Shown piece by piece: positions 7,176 through 15,405 of a stretch of DNA of 29,977 bases. Made by a program: the position numbers and the translations under genes. Under the pieces are notes generated by a model, which saw only the letters and a list, made by a program, of their open reading frames with translations, was not told the origin of the DNA and searched no databases. The stretch lies in the NCBI GenBank assembly GCA_003142355.1, contig PLMF01000227.1, forward strand, positions 4,964 through 34,940, given 5' to 3'. Numbering within the stretch: the first letter of the stretch is position 1; the number at the start of each line of letters is the position of its first letter. Source of the DNA: Bryobacterales bacterium (GTDB lineage: Bacteria; Acidobacteriota; Terriglobia; Bryobacterales; Bryobacteraceae).

Positions 7176-7333
7176 TGAACACCAAGAAAGTCACCGACAC
7201 CACTGAACGCAAGAAGCTGAAGCGCGTGGCGCGCAAGAAGGCGGCGCCCAAGGCGAAACGCGCGGCCGGCGTGGCCCGCGGCTCGGAAAAGAAGAAGATC
7301 CGCCACCAGGCGCAGGGCCAGCGCAAGCGGTAA
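7175..7333 (+). CDS. Small, very basic protein coupled to pcrA
   Basis: The product is 52 residues. The ATG shares a base with the pcrA stop (TGATG, 7173-7177), so it should be translated by coupling. The sequence begins MNTKKVTDTTERKKLKRVAR, continues with Lys/Arg/Ala blocks and ends GQGQRKR-like (QAQGQRKR). About 40 percent of residues are Lys or Arg, and there are no acidic clusters and no Cys. This composition suggests a nucleic-acid-binding or ribosome-associated disordered peptide, perhaps acting with the helicase. The family is not recognised. The clean frame between pcrA and the permease and the stop-start overlap are the support. Confidence 0.65.
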   Translation: MNTKKVTDTTERKKLKRVARKKAAPKAKRAAGVARGSEKKKIRHQAQGQRKR

Positions 7334-7351
7334 CGGGCGAGGCGGCGCGCA

Positions 7352-8845
7352 GTGGGCCTGTTCCGCACGAAAAGCATCGATGCGTTGATCGCCGCCTCCG
7401 AAGATCCGGAGAAGAAGCTCCGGCGCACGCTGGGACCGTGGAGCCTGACGGCGTTCGGCATCGGCGCCGTGATCGGATCCGGCATCTTCATCCTCACCGG
7501 CACGGCGGCGGCCGGAGAGACCCTCCACTACAAATCCATCCTGCATGCGCCCATCATGGATCTGATGCTGCACGGCTCGCATGCGCTTTCCACTATCGGG
7601 CGGCCCGGCGCGGGACCCGGCATTTCGCTTTCCTTCCTGCTGACGGCGTTCGCGTGCAGCTTCGCCGCGCTGTGCTACGCCGAGCTGGCATCCATGATCC
7701 CCATTGCCGGCAGCGCCTATACCTACGCCTATGCCACGCTGGGCGAGCTGATCGCGTGGATCATCGGCTGGGACCTGATTCTCGAGTACGCGGTCTCCAA
7801 CATGGCGGTGGCGGCGGGGTTTTCCGGGTATCTCAAAGACGTGCTGGAAAACTCTTTCGGGCTGCATCTGCCCGCCAAGCTATCCGCGCCGCCCATTGTG
7901 GGCGATCATTTCACCGGCGCCTGGTTCAATCTGCCGGCGCTGATCATCCTGTTGATCCTCACCTACATCCTGGTGATCGGTGTGCGGGAGAGCGCCGGCA
8001 CCAACAATGCCATGGTGTGCATCAAGATTGCCGCCATTCTGATATTCGTGGTGGGCGCGGCGCGGGCTGTAAACACCGCCAACTGGCATCCCTTCCTGCC
8101 GAACGGCTTTTCCGGGGTGCTCACCGGCTCGGCCATCGTCTTCTTCACTTATATCGGCTTCGATTCGGTTTCGACGGCGGCCGAGGAGTGCCGCCACCCG
8201 CAGCGCGACCTGCCCTTCGGCATCATCATGACGCTGGTGATCTGCGCCGTGCTCTATATCTCGGTGGCGCTGGTGCTGACGGGCATCGCTCCCTGGAGAA
8301 GCCTGACCGGCGAGGCGCCGGTGGCCGACGCGCTCAAGGCCCTGGGATACAACGGCATTCGCCGATGGGTGAGTATTGGCGCCATTTTGGGGATGATCTC
8401 GTCGTTGCTGGTATTTCAATACGGGCAGGCGCGCATCTGGTTTGCGATGTCCCGCGACGGTCTGCTGCCGAAAGCATTCTCCAAAGTGCACCCGGTCCAT
8501 AAGACGCCGCACGTCAGCACCTGGGTGGCCGGGCTGGTGGTGGGGATTCCGGCGGGCCTCCTGGACATCGGCACGTTCGCGGACCTGGCCAACATCGGGA
8601 CGCTGTTCGCGTTCATCCTGGTGTCCGTGGGGGTGATTGTGCTGCGGAGGAAACAGCCCGGCCGGCCGCGCGGCTTCCGGGTCCCCGGCTCGCCCTGGCT
8701 GCCGATGATATCGATCGCCTTTTGCCTGGTTCTGATGATGGCGCTTCCACTGGAAACCTGGGTGCGGTTCTTTGTCTGGCTGACGATCGGTTTCGCCATC
8801 TACTTCCCGTTCGGACGCAAGCACAGCGCCCTGGCGGGGAAGTAG
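7352..8845 (+). CDS. APC-family amino-acid permease (cationic amino-acid transporter type)
   Basis: The product is 497 residues from a GTG at 7352, with a GAGG-like site about ten bases upstream. It has a soluble N-terminal helix (about 1-27) and roughly 12-13 hydrophobic segments. The first carries the APC signature GIGAVIGSGIFILTG (36-50), which contacts the substrate carboxylate. YAELASMIPIAGSAYTYAY marks TM3, and FFTYIGFDSVSTAAEE marks the TM6 region. An inserted loop (about 55-85) between TM1 and TM2 matches the CAT/YfnA-type branch. It should import an amino acid by proton symport or exchange. The exact substrate cannot be read. It may be co-transcribed with pcrA and the small basic gene (18-bp gap). 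Confidence 0.9.
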   Translation: MGLFRTKSIDALIAASEDPEKKLRRTLGPWSLTAFGIGAVIGSGIFILTGTAAAGETLHYKSILHAPIMDLMLHGSHALSTIGRPGAGPGISLSFLLTAFACSFAALCYAELASMIPIAGSAYTYAYATLGELIAWIIGWDLILEYAVSNMAVAAGFSGYLKDVLENSFGLHLPAKLSAPPIVGDHFTGAWFNLPALIILLILTYILVIGVRESAGTNNAMVCIKIAAILIFVVGAARAVNTANWHPFLPNGFSGVLTGSAIVFFTYIGFDSVSTAAEECRHPQRDLPFGIIMTLVICAVLYISVALVLTGIAPWRSLTGEAPVADALKALGYNGIRRWVSIGAILGMISSLLVFQYGQARIWFAMSRDGLLPKAFSKVHPVHKTPHVSTWVAGLVVGIPAGLLDIGTFADLANIGTLFAFILVSVGVIVLRRKQPGRPRGFRVPGSPWLPMISIAFCLVLMMALPLETWVRFFVWLTIGFAIYFPFGRKHSALAGK

Positions 8846-8857
8846 GCTGGCAGACCG

Positions 8858-9100
8858 TCACTCCTTGCCCTCAAGAAACCGATCGGCCTGGTTGCTCGTC
8901 ATCGGCGCGTCCCACCCCTCGGGCAACGAGACGGTCCCGGCCAGCGCTCCGAGGGTCCGGTGTCCGGCCTTGCGCCGGTGCCGCACCAGGTCGGCGACGG
9001 GCTCGCCACCCCGCATGATGGTCACTTCTTCACCCTGTTCGACCAGCGCCAGCAGCCGCGACAGGTTCGACTTCGCCTCATGGACATTGAACTCCGGCAT
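8858..9100 (-). CDS. Orphan Phd/YefM-type antitoxin
   Basis: The product is 80 residues beginning MPEFNVHEAKSNLSRLLALV, followed by EQGEEVTIMRGGEPVADLV, the Phd/YefM DNA-binding fold (about 1-50). The C-terminal tail (GWDAPMTSNQADRFLEGKE) resembles the toxin-wrapping region of Phd partners of PIN toxins. A toxin gene would be expected directly downstream, that is, left of 8858, but only 12 bases separate its stop from the permease stop at 8845. The overlapping frame there has no PIN or Doc motif. It is therefore an antitoxin without a visible toxin. Confidence 0.82.
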   Translation of the reverse strand: MPEFNVHEAKSNLSRLLALVEQGEEVTIMRGGEPVADLVRHRRKAGHRTLGALAGTVSLPEGWDAPMTSNQADRFLEGKE

Positions 9101-9123
9101 GTCTCGATCTTAGCCAAGAAGGG

Positions 9124-9196
9124 GTAGCGCCGGCGGTCTTGCCGCCGGTGGTTTCCAACCCGGACAACCCACCGGCGGCAAGACCGCCGGCGTTAC
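9124..9196. repeat. Long nested inverted repeat between divergent genes
   Basis: Two 28-base arms (9124-9151 and 9169-9196) are complementary except for one position and flank a 17-base loop. Each arm is itself a hairpin: CCGGCGG, TCTTG, CCGCCGG. The core GCCGGCGGTCTTGCCGCCGG is the kind of unit that recurs in acidobacterial intergenic regions as I recall it. It sits in the gap upstream of ymdB and could form a cruciform or an mRNA hairpin. Confidence 0.85.
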
Positions 9197-9225
9197 GGCT
9201 CCACGTGTTAACGTGAAATCCAGGA

Positions 9226-10005
9226 ATGAACATTCTCTTCATCGGGGATATCTTCGCTTCTCCCGGGCGCAGGATCGTCGCCGATCATCTCCAGGACATC
9301 GTCGAAACCAACCGCATCGACCTTACCATCGCCAACGCGGAGAATGCGGCCGGGGGATTCGGCCTCACGCCGTCGATCGCGGAGGAGTTGTTCGGTCTGG
9401 GGCTGGACGTGCTGACCTCCGGCAACCACGTCTGGGACAAGCGTGAGGTGTACGATTACCTGGGGCGCCAGCCGCGGCTGCTGCGTCCCGCCAACTATCC
9501 CGAAGCTCCCGGCCACGGCGCGATCGTGTGGCGCGCGCGCAACGGCGTGGATTGCGCGGTGATCAACCTCCAGGGCCGCACGTACATGCCATCCACGGAT
9601 TGCCCTTTCCGCAAGGCCGACCAGATTCTGGGCGCGCTCGACCCCGCCATCAAAGTGAAGTTCGTGGATTTTCACGCGGAGGCGACCAGCGAGAAGATCG
9701 CCCTGGGCTGGTACCTGGACGGCCGCGTTTCGGCCGTGATCGGCACCCACACGCATGTGCCCACGGCGGACACCCGCATACTTCCGGGAGGCGCCGCGTA
9801 CCAGACGGATTGCGGCATGACCGGGCCGTACCATTCCGTCATCGGGGTGCAAACCGATATCATCGTGCAGCGCTTCCTCACGGGCTTGCCGGTGCGCATG
9901 GAGGCGGCGCGCCACAACCCCGAGTTGCACGCCGTGATCGTCGACGTGGACGAAGCCACCGGCAAAGCGCGCGCCATCCGGCGCCATGCGATCGGCGGAG
10001 ACTGA
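9226..10005 (+). CDS. ymdB: YmdB-family metallophosphoesterase
   Basis: The product is 259 residues, the normal length. It is a calcineurin-like phosphodiesterase of the YmdB group (TIGR00282), dinuclear-metal enzymes active on cyclic nucleotides such as 2',3'-cNMP and linked in Bacillus to biofilm versus motility choice. Metal ligands are visible: D8 (FIGDIF), E39 and N40 (NAEN), N67-H68 (SGNHVWD), H150 (DFHAEATSEK), and H175/H177 (GTHTHVPTAD). The signatures AEATSEK and CGMTGPY are diagnostic of the group. The protein has no signal peptide, so it is cytoplasmic. It is followed four bases later by a diguanylate cyclase gene, suggesting a shared role in nucleotide signalling. AGGA lies directly before the ATG. 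Confidence 0.93.
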   Translation: MNILFIGDIFASPGRRIVADHLQDIVETNRIDLTIANAENAAGGFGLTPSIAEELFGLGLDVLTSGNHVWDKREVYDYLGRQPRLLRPANYPEAPGHGAIVWRARNGVDCAVINLQGRTYMPSTDCPFRKADQILGALDPAIKVKFVDFHAEATSEKIALGWYLDGRVSAVIGTHTHVPTADTRILPGGAAYQTDCGMTGPYHSVIGVQTDIIVQRFLTGLPVRMEAARHNPELHAVIVDVDEATGKARAIRRHAIGGD

Positions 10006-10009
10006 GCGG

Positions 10010-11203
10010 ATGGGCGCCTTCAGTCCCCTTCCGAATATCACGGCCCTCTACATTCAGGAAATCGGCGCGCTGCTGTTTGGGATGGTGTTTCTGTTCCTGT
10101 ACCGGCAGTCGCGGGTGATCTATTTCGGACTGTGGGCGGTGGCTTGGGGGCTGCGGCTTCTGGCCGCTTTTTTCGGATTCGAGCTGCTCCGCACGGCGCA
10201 CTCCGGATGGCTGGCGCCGTACGCCACCTTCGAATTCGCCTTCGCCATTGTGCTGATCGCGGCGGCCCGCGCCGGCTTTGCCTCCGGCATCAAGGACTGG
10301 CGGACCGTGCTCCGGCTGATCTCGATCCTGCCGGTTTTCGTGGCGCTGGTCTGGGCCTTCGGCCTGTACTCGCGGGTGGAGGCCTATTATGCCTCGCACG
10401 CGCTGGTGCTGAGCTTCGTATACCTCTATAACTTCTTCACCCTGCGCCGCCGCGCCGGGATCGGCGCGCGCGTTTTCCGGTTTTCGCTGGCGGTGCTGGC
10501 GGCGGTGTTTCTCGAGCATGCCATGCTGGTGTGGTATCTGTACGACACCGGCGGCGCGCCGGCGTGGGCGCTCTACCTGCACCATGAGACCTACTACGAT
10601 TTCGCTCTGCATTGCGTGCTGGCGTTCGCCGCCATGGCGATGTGGAGTGAAAGCCAGACCGATCACATCGGGGAGTTGCGCGCCGAACTGGACCACCTGC
10701 GGCGCGAAGGCGAGCAGGGCCCCGATCTGGACCGGCTGACGGGCCTGTTGAACCAGGCCGCGCTGGCGCGACGCGTCGAGGACCCCGCGGACTTCGACGG
10801 AGGGGTCGCGGTGTGCGACATGGACAACTTCAAGGACGTCAACGACCGCTACGGGCACTTGGCAGGCGACGAGATCCTGCGCAACATCGGCAACCTGCTG
10901 CACTCTTCCATCCGCCACGAGGACGAGGCCTTCCGCTGGGGCGGCGACGAATTCGTGATCCTGTTCCACAACCAGCGGGCCGAGGTGGCGCGCACGCGCA
11001 TGAGCGGCATCGAAGCCCGTCTGCGGGAGTTCCGCGTGCGCGGATACGGAGCCCTGCCGATTTCGTTCAGTTGGGGAACCGCCGACGCGCACGGCCGCGC
11101 CCTGCGCGAGACGCTGGACGAGGCGGACCGCAACATGTACGAGATGAAGCGCACGCGCGCCAGGGCCCCCGGACCTCCGCGGGAGCAACTTCCGGAGCGC
11201 TGA
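10010..11203 (+). CDS. Membrane-bound diguanylate cyclase (GGDEF)
   Basis: The product is 397 residues. The ATG at 10010, four bases after the ymdB stop with GGCGGAG upstream, is preferred over a start inside ymdB. The N-terminal half has about six or seven hydrophobic helices (about 10-220) and resembles no sensor domain I can name. A short coiled-coil linker (about 222-240, ELRAELDHLRRE) leads to the GGDEF domain. DMDNFKDVNDRYGHLAGDE carries the Mg-binding Asp, and the active-site GGDEF is intact (311-315). An inhibitory I-site RxxD (RHED, 302-305) lies exactly five residues before it, so the enzyme should make c-di-GMP under product inhibition. The Pro/Arg-rich tail is short. Confidence 0.92.
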   Translation: MGAFSPLPNITALYIQEIGALLFGMVFLFLYRQSRVIYFGLWAVAWGLRLLAAFFGFELLRTAHSGWLAPYATFEFAFAIVLIAAARAGFASGIKDWRTVLRLISILPVFVALVWAFGLYSRVEAYYASHALVLSFVYLYNFFTLRRRAGIGARVFRFSLAVLAAVFLEHAMLVWYLYDTGGAPAWALYLHHETYYDFALHCVLAFAAMAMWSESQTDHIGELRAELDHLRREGEQGPDLDRLTGLLNQAALARRVEDPADFDGGVAVCDMDNFKDVNDRYGHLAGDEILRNIGNLLHSSIRHEDEAFRWGGDEFVILFHNQRAEVARTRMSGIEARLREFRVRGYGALPISFSWGTADAHGRALRETLDEADRNMYEMKRTRARAPGPPREQLPER

Positions 11204-11204
11204 G

Positions 11205-11271
11205 GACACCACTCCCTGACGGTCGCGGCTCTGAAAGCGCATCGGAGCCGCGACCGTCAGGGAGCGGTGTC
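11205..11271. repeat. Long inverted repeat between convergent genes
   Basis: Two 27-base arms (11205-11231 and 11245-11271) pair with a single mismatch around a 13-base loop. The repeat ends three bases before the stop of the NHL-repeat gene and begins two bases after the stop of the GGDEF gene, so it fills the whole gap and may terminate both transcripts. The core CTCCCTGACGGTCGCGGCTC is of the kind that recurs between genes in Solibacter-type genomes, as I recall. Confidence 0.85.
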
Positions 11272-11273
11272 TT

Positions 11274-14200
11274 CTATTGGTTCTTGACCGCGATGGTGGT
11301 GACGTAGCCGGTTGCGGCAGATGGGCTGGTGACGTTGTTCATCACGATAAAGATGGGGATCTGCGCTCCCGGCCCGGTGCTCTTGGGGATGCGCACGTTG
11401 ATTTGCCAGACTCCCGGAAACTGCGGCGAGAGTCCGGAAAACTGGACGGTATCGACGCCGGTTTCATGGGTGCAGCTCGAATCGTCCACGTAGCAGGAGT
11501 TGATCCAGACTTTGGGCACTGTCGAAGTTTTTACCAGCCCCCCACGCGGAATGTCTCCGTCGGGCGGAGCGTCCTGCACAAAGCCCTGTCCAGTGGCGTA
11601 GATGGAAATGTACGAACCCGCCGCCGCCGGGTTGTTGGGACCGTTGACCGTCCCATCCACAGCGTTAACCACCGCCGCCTGCTTGCACTTCGATGCCGTT
11701 ATTGTCGACGGGCAGGAGGTCGGCCCCCCGGTGAAGATGGCCGGAGAAACCGCGTTCATGGGCAACAGCCCGTCGGTCAGAATCTGGCCGGTGGATTGCC
11801 GCACTACCTGCACGTCCGCCGTGCCGCTGGTGGGCGCGCTCATGGGAATCATGAAGTTGATCTGTCCCGGCGAGACGAGGAGCAGCGGCGCCGGCTGGCC
11901 ATTGAAGAGCACCTGTGTGTCGGCCAGAAGGGTTGGGTAGGGCACTGGGTTGGGCTGCTGGTTGGAGTTGGCCGTATCCGTGCCGAATGTGACGCCTAGC
12001 GGGTAGATGGTGGCGAGCGCTCCCGGCGCCAGGAACAGGGAGAGGAAACTGGCGGCGTTCTGCGAAGCCAGGCCGGGGTAGTAGAATTCCACGCGGTTGT
12101 AGGTGTCGGCGACCAGGAGATCGCCGTATTGGTCCTGCACCAGCGCCAGCGGCGCACCGTAGGTTCCCGGGATGCTGAGGTTGAAAGTGCCGGACACAAA
12201 ATACTGTTCGAAGCTGGGATAGCGCAGGCTTCTGTTGCCGCCCGTATCGGTGACCCAAATTTCACCGGTGGCCGGACTGACGTATATTCCTCGGGGCGTA
12301 TTAAGGCCGGAGATGGTGAGCACCGCGTGAGCGTCGGCGCTGGCAGTGCTTGAGTCGTGGGGATCTCCGAAGACCAGTACCCGGCCGTTGCCTGTGTCCA
12401 CCACGTAAGGGCGGCCGAAGCTATCTGCCGCTAGGTGGTGCGGCGAGGTCATGGAGGTATCGTCGGTAGCCGACCCTTTCACGATCGAGGTGAAATTCGG
12501 CTGCCCGAACACCTTGGTGGCCGTCTCCCCCTGGGGTGAAGTGAGGTCGCCGTTGGCCATCGGGAAATAGAGCACGCGATTGTGCTGAGCATCCGAAACC
12601 AGCAGCCCGTTGACGCCGGAGAATGCCAGCCCATAGGGCGTGGCCATGGTGTGGTCGCTGGGGTCCGTAATCTTGGAAGTGAAGTTGGCCTGTCCTACTA
12701 CGCGGTCCGCCGCCGGCAACCCCTGATGCGCGAACGGCGTGGGAAACCGCAGCACGCGGCCATTGCCGGAATCCGCCACGTAGAGGTTGCCGCCCGCATC
12801 CACCAGCAGGCCGATGGGGCCGCAGAGATTGGATTTCGTGGGCTGGTTCGGATCGCCGCTCGGAGAGTTGCAGAGCGCAGTCTGCATGTCCGGCTGGCCT
12901 ATTACAATATCCGCTTTGGTGCCCGGCGTCAGCTTGCGCGCATCCTTGAAGCCCAGCACACGGTTGTTGCATGGGTCGGCCACGTAGAGGTGCGGCGTAT
13001 CGCCGGTGCTATCGACGGCCAGCGCCGCATCCGCGCAATTACCCGGGATGTAGAACGCAAATTCGCGGCCTTCGATCAGGTTGATGGAGAAGGTGTCGAA
13101 ACGGTCCTGCCCCAACACGCGGTTGGCGGAGACGTAGGCGCCCGCTTGTTGCGGGATGCCGATCACGCGGTTGTTGCCGGCGTCGGCAATGAGCAGGTCG
13201 GTGCCGGCGAGAGCGGCAGCCGTGGGGCCAGCCAGCGTACCGGCGGAGGGTGACGGGTTCCCGTTGTTGGCGGCGCGGCACGCTCGCGCCGGAAAGGCCA
13301 CGCAACTGTTTGCCTGTCCGATGATGGTCTTGGCTTGCGGCGAAAACGAGGTGCCCTCGTCGGGCCATAGGGTGTACGGGTCGAAGATTAAAATACGACT
13401 GCTCTCGCTATCGACCACCCCGATGCCCTGGTTGCTGGGAAGCATGAAAATGCCCTGCGGATTGATCATCACGGTGTGATCGACCTGCGATTGCGGCGGG
13501 GTAGTTGCCGATGACTGAAATACTCCCATGATCCGCGTGGCGTATATGGATGAAGTGGGAAGGAACGGCGGCATGAAGACCAGGACGCGCCCAGGTATGG
13601 TGGTTGAGGACGTGCTCAGATCGGCGTCGGACACGTAGAGGTTCCCCGCTGCATCGAAGGCAATACCCGCCGGAACCGCGAACTGGTTCTTATACGTTGG
13701 GCTATTGACATTGATCGGATCCAGATTCTTCTGCGTGCTGACGAAATCCACCTGGCCGATCTCTATATCGGCCGTCAGCCCGCCCCCTCCCTTGGCGATG
13801 GCGGCCGCGGGGAATCGCAGTACGCGCCGGTTGCCAGGGTCGGTCATCCACAAGTTCCCCGCACTGTCAAAGGCGATATAGGCCACCAAGACCTGGCTGT
13901 TCCCGGCGGTGAAGATCCCCAGTGCGCTGACCTGCCCGTTGGGTTGATTCACCACGCGGGAACTCAGACTTGGCTGGCCGACGTACAGGTCTGGAAACTG
14001 CTGGCCGGCCTGGGAGAACGGCTTGGGGTAACGCAGCACCCGGTTGTTGCCGCTGTCCACGACATAAAGATCGCTCTTGTACACCGCCAGGCCGGTGGGG
14101 TAGTACAGACCGGTCGAAAACGTGGTGCCGGGCCCATACGGGACGGTGCTGAGAAAGTCAGGTTGCCCAATCACCAGGTCGGCCTTGACCCCGTTGTTGA

Positions 14201-14465
14201 AACTGGCGGCGTTCTTCCACGCCAGCACGCGGTTGTTGCCGGTGTCGGCGACGTAGACGATGGGGGGTGAGACGGAGTTGTCCACAGCGATACCCTGTGG
14301 CGAGAACAATTCGCGGCCTTCCACCAGGTTCGGGTTGCCAGACTCGGGAATCAGTGTGGACTGGCCGATGGCGCGGGCTGGAACGGGGTTGAGAATGACC
14401 TGTGGGAAACCCGCGGTGGCGCCCAATAACGTCAGGAACAAGACAGAAGTATGCTTGATTTTCAT
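11274..14465 (-). CDS. Secreted NHL-repeat protein with Solibacter-type C-terminal domain
   Basis: The product is 1063 residues. The ATG at 14465 follows GAGGA. It has a signal peptide (MKIKHTSVLFLTLLGATAGF), then at least ten NHL-type repeats of the pattern VYVADTGNNRVLAW, LYVVDSGNNRVLRYP and LLIADAGNNRVIGIP, spaced 50-80 residues apart. These form one or two beta-propellers (about residues 50-790). The last ~250 residues (from about NAASFLSLFLAPGALATIYP through VSPAIF, YISIYATGQGF and VWQINVRIP) match the Solibacter-type C-terminal domain (TIGR03437), a beta-rich module found on many secreted proteins of this lineage. No catalytic residues are visible. Cell-surface binding or adhesion is a guess. 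Confidence 0.88.
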   Translation of the reverse strand: MKIKHTSVLFLTLLGATAGFPQVILNPVPARAIGQSTLIPESGNPNLVEGRELFSPQGIAVDNSVSPPIVYVADTGNNRVLAWKNAASFNNGVKADLVIGQPDFLSTVPYGPGTTFSTGLYYPTGLAVYKSDLYVVDSGNNRVLRYPKPFSQAGQQFPDLYVGQPSLSSRVVNQPNGQVSALGIFTAGNSQVLVAYIAFDSAGNLWMTDPGNRRVLRFPAAAIAKGGGGLTADIEIGQVDFVSTQKNLDPINVNSPTYKNQFAVPAGIAFDAAGNLYVSDADLSTSSTTIPGRVLVFMPPFLPTSSIYATRIMGVFQSSATTPPQSQVDHTVMINPQGIFMLPSNQGIGVVDSESSRILIFDPYTLWPDEGTSFSPQAKTIIGQANSCVAFPARACRAANNGNPSPSAGTLAGPTAAALAGTDLLIADAGNNRVIGIPQQAGAYVSANRVLGQDRFDTFSINLIEGREFAFYIPGNCADAALAVDSTGDTPHLYVADPCNNRVLGFKDARKLTPGTKADIVIGQPDMQTALCNSPSGDPNQPTKSNLCGPIGLLVDAGGNLYVADSGNGRVLRFPTPFAHQGLPAADRVVGQANFTSKITDPSDHTMATPYGLAFSGVNGLLVSDAQHNRVLYFPMANGDLTSPQGETATKVFGQPNFTSIVKGSATDDTSMTSPHHLAADSFGRPYVVDTGNGRVLVFGDPHDSSTASADAHAVLTISGLNTPRGIYVSPATGEIWVTDTGGNRSLRYPSFEQYFVSGTFNLSIPGTYGAPLALVQDQYGDLLVADTYNRVEFYYPGLASQNAASFLSLFLAPGALATIYPLGVTFGTDTANSNQQPNPVPYPTLLADTQVLFNGQPAPLLLVSPGQINFMIPMSAPTSGTADVQVVRQSTGQILTDGLLPMNAVSPAIFTGGPTSCPSTITASKCKQAAVVNAVDGTVNGPNNPAAAGSYISIYATGQGFVQDAPPDGDIPRGGLVKTSTVPKVWINSCYVDDSSCTHETGVDTVQFSGLSPQFPGVWQINVRIPKSTGPGAQIPIFIVMNNVTSPSAATGYVTTIAVKNQ

Positions 14466-14534
14466 CGAGTCCTCTAAGAATGGCGCGACACGGAAAGCGC
14501 TCTATCTTAAGGATACCAGACGTGGCCCCTCTGC

Positions 14535-14540
14535 TACACT
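14535..14540 (+). promoter_or_regulatory. Possible -10 of mqnA, implying a leaderless mRNA
   Basis: TACACT lies five bases before the TTG start at 14546. Because an in-frame TAA sits just upstream and no Shine-Dalgarno has room, transcription would begin at or next to the start codon. No clear -35 is seen. Confidence 0.35.
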
Positions 14541-14545
14541 AAGGG

Positions 14546-15367
14546 TTGATCTCTGCCACTGCCGTCAGGCTGCGGGTCTCCGCTGTCGGCTATCTGAATA
14601 CAACACCGCTGGTCTGGGGGATGCTGCACGGCCCGCAACAGGGCCTTTTCGACCTGGATTTCCGCATCCCGTCGGGCTGTGCCGACGACATGGCCGCCGG
14701 CGCCGCCGACATCGGCCTCATCCCCTCGTTCGAGCTGACCCGGCAGGACCTCGAGGTCATTGCCGGCCCTGGCATCGCGTGTCGCGGCCCGGTGCGCAGT
14801 ATTCTGCTGATCTCCTCGCGCCCGGCGCCGGAAATCCGGACTCTGGCGGCCGACTCCAGCTCGCGTACGTCGGTGGAGCTGGTGCGCATCGTCCTGGAAC
14901 GCCGCTATGGCGCGGCGCCGGTATCGATTCCGCATCCTCCCGATCTGGAAGCCATGTTGCGTGTTGCCGATGCGGCCGTCATCATTGGAGACCCGGCGTT
15001 GCGCATCGACCCCGCCCGCCTGCCCTATTACGTTTACGATCTGGGAGGCGAGTGGGTGGAGATGACCGGGCTGCCGATGGTGTTCGCGGTATGGGCGGGC
15101 CGCAAAGGCCTGGTCACGGCGGAGGTGGCCGAGGCGTTTCGGGAGTCCTGCCGCTACGGCCGGGCGCGCATCGATGAGATTGTGGCGTCCGAGGCCCCGC
15201 GCCGCGGTTTCCCGCCCGATTTCGTCGAGGAATACCTGACGCGGAGAATTGTGAACGAATTGGGCCCGCGCGAATACCGGGGGATGGACCTGTTTTTGAG
15301 CTACGCCAGGCAGTTGCGGCCCTCGGGCGGTTCTTCCGGCCTGCCGCGCTCGAACGCCCCGGTTTGA
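14546..15367 (+). CDS. mqnA: Chorismate dehydratase MqnA (futalosine menaquinone pathway)
   Basis: The product is 273 residues from a TTG at 14546, the first possible start after an in-frame stop. It belongs to the MqnA/MqnD periplasmic-binding-protein-like fold. The N-terminal [13 protein letters not shown] (11-23) and [24 protein letters not shown] (about 41-64) are the substrate-binding signatures. [10 protein letters not shown] and [18 protein letters not shown] follow in the expected order. MqnA dehydrates chorismate to 3-[(1-carboxyvinyl)oxy]benzoate, the first step of futalosine-dependent menaquinone synthesis. No other mqn gene lies in the window. The proposed promoter of secG overlaps its stop codon. 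A CTG eight codons later could also be the start. Confidence 0.9.
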   Translation: MISATAVRLRVSAVGYLNTTPLVWGMLHGPQQGLFDLDFRIPSGCADDMAAGAADIGLIPSFELTRQDLEVIAGPGIACRGPVRSILLISSRPAPEIRTLAADSSSRTSVELVRIVLERRYGAAPVSIPHPPDLEAMLRVADAAVIIGDPALRIDPARLPYYVYDLGGEWVEMTGLPMVFAVWAGRKGLVTAEVAEAFRESCRYGRARIDEIVASEAPRRGFPPDFVEEYLTRRIVNELGPREYRGMDLFLSYARQLRPSGGSSGLPRSNAPV

Positions 15368-15393
15368 CCGGTAGCGCGCCAGTTGCCTATACT
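15364..15393 (+). promoter_or_regulatory. Probable secG promoter
   Basis: TTGACC (15364-15369), an 18-base spacer and TATACT (15388-15393) lie across the mqnA stop codon. The secG ATG is at 15406, so the leader would be only about six bases, or the gene is mainly read through from mqnA using the AAAAGGA ribosome site. Confidence 0.45.
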
Positions 15394-15405
15394 AAAAGGA
15401 CAACG

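Noticed and set aside
9878..11242. 454-codon minus-strand frame over the GGDEF gene
   Set aside because: It is a shadow of ymdB and the diguanylate cyclase and has no recognisable motif.
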